22,008 nucleotides of DNA from Acanthamoeba lenticulata (Eukaryota; Discosea; Longamoebia; Acanthamoebidae), in the NCBI GenBank assembly GCA_002179805.1, contig NAVB01002075.1, positions 1-22,008 of the forward strand. Reading direction: 5' to 3'. The notes below the pieces were generated by a model that worked only from the letters and a program-made list of their open reading frames with translations, was not told where the DNA came from and searched no databases. A program made the position numbers and the translations under genes. This document shows positions 1 to 7,233 of this stretch, piece by piece (positions within the stretch are counted from its first letter, which is position 1; each line of letters begins with the position of its first letter).

Positions 1-3000
1 CGTCGCCGGGCTACTCGCCGGCCAACATCTCGCAGTTCAACAATTACGTTCCCACCGAGACGGCGCGCGACTGGCTCTACTTTGCGGCCAACCTGCGCGC
101 CGGGGCCAAGGAGGACGTCAACGTGCTCTACGCGCTGCAGCCGCTCGACGGCGTCCACCGCGAGGGCGTCACGCCCGTGGTCGACGGCGGCAGGTTCACC
201 TACTGGAACCCGTCGCTGGGACCCAACGCGTTTGCCGACGTGGACAACCCGGTGTCGACCGTGCTGGCCACGAGAACCGACCTCGAGGTAGCCCACGCCG
301 TGTACCCGACCTCGGTGGCCACCTTCAATGCGACCGTCCTCCAGCTGGTCGACCTGACCGACCCGGACGAGGTCGATCGCGCCTGGACGTCGTCCATCTA
401 TTACAATAGCCACGGCTATGGCGACGCGCAGGTGACGATCTACGTGGGCGGCTACAAGGGCACTGACGCCGTCGTCTCGCCCGGCACGACGACGTTAGTG
501 CGAGTGACGTTTGCCAACAATGCCGGCTTTGATTGGAACCTCCTGGCTGGGGCCATCGACTTTGAGTACAAGGGCTCGGCCCCGATCAGCGCCAACGACC
601 TCCTCACGCGCTACAAGCATGCCATCCAGGAGCCTCTCGCCTTCAACTTCCTTCAAGTTCAGGTTTGTTTCCGTGACCTTTCGGTATATGGTGTTGGCTG
701 ATGTGAACACGTATGAATGACATTCTACAGATTCCTGAAGAGTACAAGCCCTACGTGTCGATCAAGCCCTCCAACCACAACATCGACACAGCGCCCCTGC
801 AGTTTGACTTCCAGTCCATCAACGTGGCCACCATCCGCGATGGCTTCAAGGGCGACTACTACTACCAGCTCACCGTGGCCGCCAACGTCCCCGAGTCCCT
901 GCGCGGCAAGCTGGTCACCCTCAACGTCACCCTCTTGCCGCAGTACTTTGACAAGCTGCCCGGCCCCTCGGATCCCACCGTAGGCCCCACCTTCCCTCAT
1001 CTCGCCGCTGCAGTCACTGACTGGCGCGGCTGGCGCGGGAGCACAGGGCATTCATGACTACACCTTGTCGGTCCCGTCCATCAAGTTTGGCGTTCCGCTG
1101 TCGGCCGAGTCGCAGTGGCCCGACCAGGTGTTCTGGACCAGCGGCTTCGCGCACAACCTGAAGTTTACGCACACCATCAACTCGGACTTTAAGGTGGCGC
1201 TTGCGTTCAATTACTCCCGTTTCCCCCAACCCCCTAACTCACTCACTCCATGCTCGACAGGTCGCGGGTGTGTTCGAGGTCAATGATACAGACGTCGATC
1301 AGTTGGCTCTTGTGGCCGCGGAACAGGACAACCGTGAAGCGGCCATCGACGCCTTCTGGCAGGGACTCACCACCTCTGGCCACACGGCGGTCCCCTTCAC
1401 GGTCTCCACCTCGGGCACGCAGACGATGGTACGCCTTCTCACCCTCTCTTGCGTGACGAAGATAAACTCGCCGCTGAACACAGGCCCGTGTGCATGTGTG
1501 GCCACACACGCGCAGGTAACCTACGCCCTGACGGTGTTCGGCTCCCGGTTCCCGTTCCCGCGGCCCGCAGGTCCCGACCTCGCCCGGCTGCGCCTCCTCG
1601 TTCGGACGGTGGCCCCGCAGCTTCCCTATGGCTGGAACGTGGCTTCCTACGGCACCCTCGCCGTCTTCCAGGACGACGTTGGCAAGCAGGTGTGTATCAT
1701 CCGATTTGTTCATCTCTTGTTTTGTTGGAATGCTGATGATTGGTCGAACTCGACAACAGAAACAAGCGCAGACGAGCAACCCGCTTTACGTGCGCGCGTC
1801 GGGCCCTTGGGTGGACATCTCGTACTCGGGCAGCATCGTGACGCCCGAAGGCCTCGTCGTGTACAACCAGCAGCTGTACCAGTCCAACAGCGGCATGGCC
1901 AAGGTCAACGTGACGGCCACCAACAGCGGCAGCGACACCGCCTTCAACACCGACGTCGTGCTGCTCCTGCCGGCCGACACGTGGCTGGTCAAGGAAGGCC
2001 TCGCGTACGAGTCTAGCTCGGCCCCGGACTCGAGTGTGATCCCCGGTGGCTCGCGCGTGGTCATCCGCACCGGCGCGACCCTCGCCCCAGGCGAGTTCTT
2101 CACGGTGTCTGTAAGCATCCGGTTCGAGGGCGCGCCCACGCTGCTCTCCTCGGCGTCCAAGCGGGCTGGCTCGGGCAACCGCACGGTCATCTCAAACTCG
2201 GGCGCCGACCTGGCCCTCACGTCCGACGCCGACGCCTCGCGGGTGTCGGAGCTGGTCTACAACCCCTACGAGATCGGCCTCACGTCAGACGCCGCCTACG
2301 CGGCCAAGCTGGTCGGCCGGGAGGACGGCGGCCTGGCTCACCTCAACGTAAGCTACAGTGGCGTGGTGCAGCCCGTCCAGTACGTGTGGTACCGCCGCAA
2401 CTCGAGCGACACGGCAGACCCCTTTGTCGAGTTTGCTCGCACCAACTCGACCGCCCTCACCAACGACATCGCCGACCTCTACCCTGTCGGTGCGTCTTCT
2501 TCTTATGAGCCTACACGAAGGGCCAGACCCGCCGTGACTCACACTGTGGAGGCGAACCTAAACAACAACAGAATACAAGGTGGCCGTCGTGTACACGGCA
2601 ACGACTGGGGACCAGGCCGTCACGCAGACCAACATCGTGCAGTTTGACGAAAGCGATGACCACGGAGCGCTGTTCTGGTTCCTTGTTATCGGTCTTCCGC
2701 TGATCGGCGCTTGCATCGGCCTCACTCTTCTCGCCCTCCTCATCCTGGCCGCAGCGCTCCTTCGCCGTACGCCTCCGCCCTATCTTGTTCCTTGTCTCTC
2801 CTTCATGAAACTCACATCGCGGATGAATATGCGGCCACGACAGGACGCTCCAACCGGCATCGGCTTGACGACGCCGAGGCCAAAGGGCACGGCGTCGACT
2901 CGGCGTCCTCGCTGGGCGCGGCTGCAGCCGCAGCGGCCCCCAAGGCGCCCCGCCGCAGCTTCTTCGGGCTTGGGCCGGTCATTGTGCCTTCGGAGGACGA

Positions 3001-3265
3001 GTCGGGCAGGCCGGCGCCCAAGGGCCGGTGGGTGGTGGACATGGACTACCTGTTCACCGGCGCGCGGCGGGTGGTGGTCAAGGACGGCAACCCGACCTCG
3101 AACAAGCCGCCCGAGGACTGGGCCGACCCCGGCTCGGAAGGCAACAACAGCGGTGACGAGATGGACGAGCTCTCTGGTGGTCGCAAGACCGGCGGCCAGG
3201 GCGACGCAGCGCAAGGTCGCCAACGCAAGCCGGGCTTCTTCCGTCGCATCTTCCGTTGCTTCTAG
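1..3265 (+). CDS. Type-I membrane protein with beta-sandwich ectodomain (3' part, partial)
   Basis: Partial at the left edge; the frame is open from base 3. Inferred exons are 1-662, 731-979, 1047-1193, 1261-1428, 1516-1689, 1760-2489, 2572-2766 and 2844-3265 (TAG), all joined by GT-AG introns of 67-87 nt, giving 914 codons. The ectodomain is long, rich in Ser/Thr/Asn with several N-glycosylation sequons, and around 1880-2150 has a pattern like DUF11/CARDB-type beta-sandwich repeats (a VTATNSGSDTAFNTDVVLLL stretch followed by a Pro/Gly turn). One hydrophobic segment (2667-2762) is followed by an Arg-rich stop-transfer and a cytoplasmic tail of roughly 145 residues. The tail has an Ala run, Ser/Asp/Glu-rich stretches and a basic-aromatic C-terminus (RKPGFFRRIFRCF). 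The signal peptide would lie upstream of the window. Role unknown; surface adhesion or sensing is only a guess. At 1760 an in-frame alternative acceptor at 1772 would remove four residues. Confidence 0.8.
1429..1515 (+). other. Frame-neutral intron in the membrane-protein gene
   Basis: This 87-nt segment starts GTACGC and ends GCGCAG. Its length is a multiple of three and it has no in-frame stop, so retention would insert 29 Cys-containing residues between QTM and VTYALTV. Splicing is favoured because the sites match the other introns of this gene and the insert differs in composition from the flanking beta-rich sequence. Confidence 0.6.
2667..2762 (+). other. Transmembrane segment of the membrane protein
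   Basis: About 32 consecutive nonpolar residues (ALFWFLVIGLPLIGACIGLT and following Leu/Ala-rich residues) end at an Arg cluster made across the 2767-2843 intron (RRR). This fits a single-pass stop-transfer anchor with the N-terminal side outside the cell. Confidence 0.85.
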
Positions 3266-3532
3266 GCACTTGTACAACTATTTAATCAACAACAACAAAC
3301 AAAGACCACGCTTCGCTCTTGTTTTCGTTCTTTCCCTTGAGGCGACCCTTCACAGTTTGTCATTCTCGCTTTGAACACGTTGTGGTTCGTCGGGAAAAAT
3401 GGGGCGTGAAGGGAAAGGCCAAGGGAAACAAGTTTCGTTTGGCACGAGCCACTCGGCGTACAGACGCGAAATTACGGTACCTAAGGATAAAGAGAAGAGC
3501 CGGCCCCAAAGGAGAAAGCACGCGGCGCAAAC
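3266..3532 (+). other. Spacer between membrane-protein and kinase genes
   Basis: These 267 bases hold the 3' UTR of the first gene and presumably the promoter and 5' UTR of the kinase. TCAACAACAA at 3286-3295 lies 20 nt after the stop and recurs after the histidine kinase stop. No AATAAA, clear TATA box or further gene is seen. Confidence 0.5.
3286..3295 (+). promoter_or_regulatory. TCAACAACAA 3' UTR motif, copy 1
   Basis: TCAACAACAA lies 20 nt after the stop of the membrane-protein gene and an identical 10-mer lies 33 nt after the histidine kinase stop. It may be a 3'-end processing or mRNA-binding element; two copies are weak evidence. Confidence 0.25.
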
Positions 3533-6500
3533 ATGTCTCGGTTCCTGCGCAAGCTTGGGGTGAGCAAGGGCTCCTCCAAGCGGGGGCCAGAAGTGCTGAT
3601 GCCTCCGCTAGAGGAGTACAGACTGTTGTCCCTTTTAGCCGTTCGTCCCCCCCCCCCTTCGCTTCATTTTTTATTCGTTCCCCTCTCCTGGGGAAGGGCT
3701 CTAGGGGAGAGAAAGGTCCTCAATTCCCCAGGAACCCTCGCGCAGAGTTTGCCGGAGGAGTGTCGCGTGATGGTGCGCAGCAGCGGCATTCTGCCAGCGG
3801 ACGCGGAAGAGTACTTTGAGGTCTTGTTGTCATGTCTCTACTTTGAACTCAAACACAGCCCGGAGCTCACCGCCGACATCAAGGCACCTCCTCTCTCTGC
3901 TCCTTCTCGTGTCCCAACGCGGCACTCTCAATGACAACAATTTTTCTTTTTTTTGTGTCGGTGGCCTGCAGGCGCTGATTCGAGAGCGACGGCGATCTCG
4001 AAGACACGGGGCCGATGAACCGCCAACAAACAAGGCAGGGGAGGAGTCGAAGAAGAGCGAAGCAGGCGACGCTGCACTCGCCTCGGTGGCGCCTGTTGCG
4101 GAAGCCGAAGCAAAGGCCGTGCCCGACTCGGTAGAGTCAGAGACGAAAACGATCGAGGACGCGCCAACAACAGCAACGCCAGAGCGCACTGACGACAGCA
4201 ACAACAACAAGGAAAAGAAAAAGAAAAAGAAGAAAAAGAAGAAGAAGGAGACGATCGGGAGACAGAACAGGAGCAAGGCTGGAGGCCAACCCCGTGGGGA
4301 TGACGGTGATGCCGCCAAGACGGCAGCTGCCGTCGAGTCTGGGCCCGCCGAGTCGGCTGCTGCAGCGCCCGCCGTCGATGTCATTCCAGCCACGAGCAAA
4401 GCAGAAGAGGAGCCCGTGGCTCCGGCGCCCAAGAAGGCGCCGCGCAAGCACAAGAAGAGCAGCAAGCGGGCGGCGCAACGCCCCAGCTCGACGACGATCA
4501 AGGAACTGGAGGACGCCGAGGCCGAGAGCATGACGTCCGCCGACTTCACGCCTCGTCCGCGCACGTACTCCTTCTCGGTCTTCCGGCCGTCGTCGATGCC
4601 GTCGCCCTCGGCCGCCCTTCTGGACTTGGCCGAGACGCGGGCCGCCCCGGGCGCCAAGCCCGCAGTCGCTGCGACCGAGGCGGCGCCCAGCAAGAAGCGC
4701 TTCTCGGCGTCGGGGCTGCTGCGGACGGCGGCCGCCCAGCCTGCCGCCAGCTCTCCTCTGTGCGAGCCACCCCCTCCCCCTTTCGTCCGCTTGTGAGCGT
4801 GTTGCCTGACTCGCGGGCGGGGCTCATCAGGGGCCGGCAGCAGGGGAAGCAGCAGGACAAAGAGGGCTCGACCGGGTCCGGGACGGGCGAGGGCGGTGTC
4901 TCGTCGTCGTCGGCGCCTCCTCGCCCGTCGCACCCGGTGCGCGAGGACCTGTTCCTGTTGGAGAATCCGGCGCCTCTCTTCTCCTCTCGACAGAAGATCG
5001 GACGCGGGTATCTGTCCAAACGTCCTTCCCCTTCCTCCTCCTCCTCGCCCGTCGTACTTGCTCAGCTCACGCCTGCGCGTTCGTCGTGCAGAGGGTTCGG
5101 TGACGTGTTCACCGCCAAGGACAAGGCCTCCAACCAAGTGGTACGTTCCCTTCTGCCCTTTTCTTCTGTGGGGAAGCTTGGGTTTGGGGTTTGGGAAGGA
5201 CCGACACGTTGGGGGGCCTAACGCACGTGATAACACGTGGGGGCGAATCAGGTGGCGATCAAGATTCTCAAGAAGACCTACAGCGAGGCCGGAGCACAGA
5301 TGTGCAATGAGCTGGACATTTTGCGGTCATGCAACCACGCCAACATCGTCAACTACCTGCGTTCTTATCTCTACAAGGTAGGACCAGCTCCTCTTCTGAT
5401 AACAGTGCTTCTCGTTGTCCCTTGGTCGGGATTGGTGACTGCTTTTTTTTCTTTTGTTTTATTGACTTTCTTTTACTAATTTTCTATTTGCTTTCTGCAG
5501 GATCGTGTGTGGGTGCGTCCGAGAGCCCCACCTCCCCTGGTCTTTAGGCACGTTGATCATCTCACCCGCTGGTGCTGCAGATGGTGATGGAGTACTGCGA
5601 CGGCGGGTCGCTGCACTCGCTCATCGAGGGCGTGGACCTCAACGAAGGCCAGATCGCCTACGTCCTCCACAAGGCATTTTCCCTTTTTTCTTTTTCTTTT
5701 TGACGGCCTCAGTGGCTCATCTGTGATGTCGTCTGTCGACACGGCTTCTCAGGTCCTGTGCGGATTGCATTACCTCCATAAGCAAAACCGAGTGCATCGG
5801 GACATCAAGGCTGACAACATCCTGCTCAACATGAACGGAGCCGTCAAAGTTGGTACGGAACATGTACCTATAGAACGCCGTTCCGAGGATCATGTTTCGC
5901 CGAACATGCGCGTGTTTGTTTGAGCTCACGTGCTGCCATCCACATGAACCACCACCTCAACCACGCCAGCCGATCTGGGGCTTTGCGCCGAGATTCGCGA
6001 CGGCGACGCGTTCAAGGCCGGCATGGTCGGGTCGCGCTACTGGATGGCTCCCGAAGTCATCAAGCGAGAGGTCCTCCTTCCCACTCTTCCCTCTCTCTCC
6101 CTCCCTCCAAATCCTTTCATGGCCATCGGCGGCTGACCCTTCCTTGAAACCCGCAGCGCTACAACTGCAGCGCCGACCTGTGGTCCGTCGGTGCGTGATT
6201 CTCCACCTGGCCTGGCCCAAGGACGGATTGACTGACGTTCACGGGGGGCAATCACGTGCTCTCTTGCAGGCGCGCTGGCCATGGAGATGGCGCAGCAGCA
6301 CCCGCCGTACCATGGGCTGCCCTCGCTCAAGGTCCTGTTCAACATCGCGACCAAGGGCGCGCCGCCGCTCAAGCACCCGAAGAAGTGGTCTCCCGAGTTC
6401 CACGACTTCCTGGCCCAGTGCTTCACCATGGACCCGGACAAGCGGCCCTCGGCCGACCAGCTGCTCAAGGTGCCGTCCATCTTCCCCCCTCGTCCCTTGC

Positions 6501-6645
6501 CCGTCCTGCGGCTCCCTCACATCACCGGCAATGCGTCGTGAACCTGCAGCATCCGTTCATCGCCAAGGCATCGTCGACCTCCAAGCTGGAGCAGGCCATC
6601 TCGATCGTCTTCTTGGGCGATTCCCTTAAGATGAACGGCTTCTAG
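3533..6645 (+). CDS. STE20/PAK-like serine/threonine protein kinase
   Basis: Inferred exons are 3533-3615, 3748-3883, 3972-4759, 4831-5007, 5092-5140, 5252-5377, 5501-5512, 5581-5673, 5753-5852, 5970-6070, 6157-6190, 6270-6469 and 6550-6645, giving 664 aa. Residues about 28-65 (from LPEECRVMVRSSGI) resemble the autoinhibitory half of a PAK p21-binding domain, but no CRIB ISxP..H..H motif is visible. Residues about 75-385 are a low-complexity Ala/Pro/Lys-rich linker. The kinase domain runs from about 390 to the C-terminus: glycine loop GRGGFG (393-398), VAIK (Lys415), HRDIKADN (Asp505), DLG in place of DFG (523-525), YWMAPE (545-550), and subdomain IX DLWSVG. All catalytic residues are present, so it should be active. 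The order and spacing match PAK kinases (MEYCDGGSL; Asp/Glu-Glu-Gly-Gln-Ile-Ala), but a germinal-centre-type STE20 kinase is an alternative. The ATG has A at -3. The exact first intron is uncertain. Confidence 0.9.
3616..3747 (+). other. First kinase intron, boundaries uncertain
   Basis: A C/T-rich stretch interrupts otherwise protein-like sequence. Donor GTACAG at 3616 with acceptor ...GCAGAG at 3747 gives PPLE-D-LPEEC. Donor GTTCGT at 3641 with acceptor CGCAG at 3745 gives SLLA-SLPEEC. Both options, and full retention, keep the frame open, so sequence alone cannot decide. An 11-base C run and T-rich tract support an intron. Confidence 0.55.
3647..3657 (+). repeat. C11 homopolymer
   Basis: Eleven consecutive C residues lie inside the probable first kinase intron. 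The run is prone to slippage in replication and sequencing. Confidence 0.95.
3884..3971 (+). other. Probable GC-AG intron of the kinase gene
   Basis: Frame and phase require a join between ADIK (codon AAG ending at 3883) and ALIRERR (from 3972). The acceptor GGCCTGCAG after a T-rich tract is clear, but the donor reads AAG|GCACCT. No phase-compatible GT is found next to it. GC donors usually need a strong upstream AAG, which is present. Confidence 0.65.
4215..4247 (+). repeat. Poly-lysine-coding AAG/AAA tract
   Basis: Eleven consecutive Lys codons (mixed AAG and AAA) follow NNNKE in the kinase linker, at residues about 155-165. With the later KKAPRKHKKSSKR cluster near 4435 this makes a strongly basic linker that could bind acidic phospholipids or serve as a nuclear signal; function is inference. 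The mixed codons suggest selection for the residues rather than pure slippage. Confidence 0.85.
5501..5512 (+). other. 12-nt microexon of the kinase gene
   Basis: The four codons GAT CGT GTG TGG (Asp-Arg-Val-Trp) are flanked by TTTCTGCAG upstream and GTGCGT downstream. Joined to LYK before (ends 5377) and MVMEYCDGG after (starts 5581) they complete kinase strand beta4 to beta5, where PAK kinases have a similar (E/D)xLW-V-VMEY sequence. All three joins are phase 0. Skipping it would delete four core residues without a frameshift. Confidence 0.8.
5674..5752 (+). other. Second probable GC-AG intron of the kinase gene
   Basis: The exon ends ...VLHK with AAG at 5673 and the next begins VLCGLHYLH at 5753 after CTTCTCAG. 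The donor is AAG|GCATTT followed by a long T-rich tract. Ungapped alignment of this region with PAK kinases needs exactly this join. The nearest GT (TAC|GTCCTC, 5661) would delete four residues of helix E. Confidence 0.75.
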
Positions 6646-6676
6646 GGGCGGCGTTCCTTTTGTTTTGTGAACCCAA

Positions 6677-6687
6677 CCCCCCCCCCC
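6677..6687 (+). repeat. C11 homopolymer in kinase 3' UTR
   Basis: Eleven consecutive C residues begin 32 nt after the kinase stop codon. It equals in length the C run in the first intron of the same gene. Confidence 0.95.
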
Positions 6688-6716
6688 AAGAGGGCGGCTT
6701 GCCCCTTCCCCCTTTA

Positions 6717-6759
6717 GTGGTGGTGGTTGTTGTTGCAGTGGCGGTGGTGGTGGTGATGT
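6717..6759 (+). repeat. GTG/GTT/GGT simple repeat
   Basis: A G/T-rich trinucleotide-like tract (GTGGTGGTGG, GTTGTTGTTG, then GGTGGTGGTGG) passes into alternating GTATGTGTACGTG. It lies in the spacer after the kinase gene. Confidence 0.85.
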
Positions 6760-7233
6760 ATGTGTACGTGTGGATGGTCACGCTCCGGCTGGTTTCGGTT
6801 ATTTAAATAGAAGAGGATCAATATGAGTCCACCCAACGCTATGCGTCAGGGTCGTCTGGCCTGGCGGGATCTCTCCCTGTGTATGGATTGCGGTGGCTGT
6901 GCCATCGGCTTCTCTGCGTTCTGATGGCCGGGCGACCGCGAGTTCTGTCGTGAAATCCGCGTAGACACCGCAACTCGAGATCTCCCTCAAAAAGCGCAGA
7001 TTCAATAGGCTGGACCCCCGAGGCCATCTGGCCAAGCCGTGCTTCTGCAACCTCCCGCTTGGCTACGGCTGTGTTCAAGCGTGCTTCTCTGGTGCTTTAC
7101 CTACGCCATTACTCCCGCACAACCGACTGCACTGCACATAGGCGCGCCTGTGAACATTTTCAAGGGTCTCAGCTCTGCACTGCACCCCCGCTCGAACACA
7201 GGAAAGAGGCTCGTGAAGGTGTAGAGGACACAA

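Larger units (their letters stand above)
6646..7233 (+). other. Spacer between kinase and histidine kinase genes
   Basis: These 588 bases have no supported gene. The left part is the probable kinase 3' UTR, with a C11 run and a GTG/GTT simple repeat. An AT island ATTTAAAT lies near 6801. The right part is the likely promoter and 5' UTR of the histidine kinase. Minus-strand frames of 79-83 codons between 6799 and 7078 and a 33-codon plus-strand ATG frame at 6823 show no recognisable protein. No tRNA or 5S-like pattern was seen. Confidence 0.5.

Noticed and set aside
3830..5236. 468-codon open frame on the minus strand across the kinase linker
   Set aside because: It is antisense to well-supported kinase exons and crosses their introns. 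Its composition (Arg, Pro, Ser, poly-Phe opposite the poly-Lys tract) is what a GC-rich reverse complement gives.
6717..6780. Telomere-like or Z-DNA-forming element
   Set aside because: The GTG/GTT tract is a plain simple repeat without a telomeric unit, and the alternating purine-pyrimidine part is too short to argue for a function.
6823..6924. 33-codon plus-strand ATG frame (MSPPNAMRQGR...) as an upstream ORF of the histidine kinase
   Set aside because: It is more than 300 nt upstream of the start with no evidence that it is in the transcript. Short frames like this are expected by chance.
6799..7078. Minus-strand open frames (79-83 codons) in the spacer before the histidine kinase
   Set aside because: They read somewhat protein-like, but there is no family match, no convincing start context or splice partner, and the two frames overlap each other.
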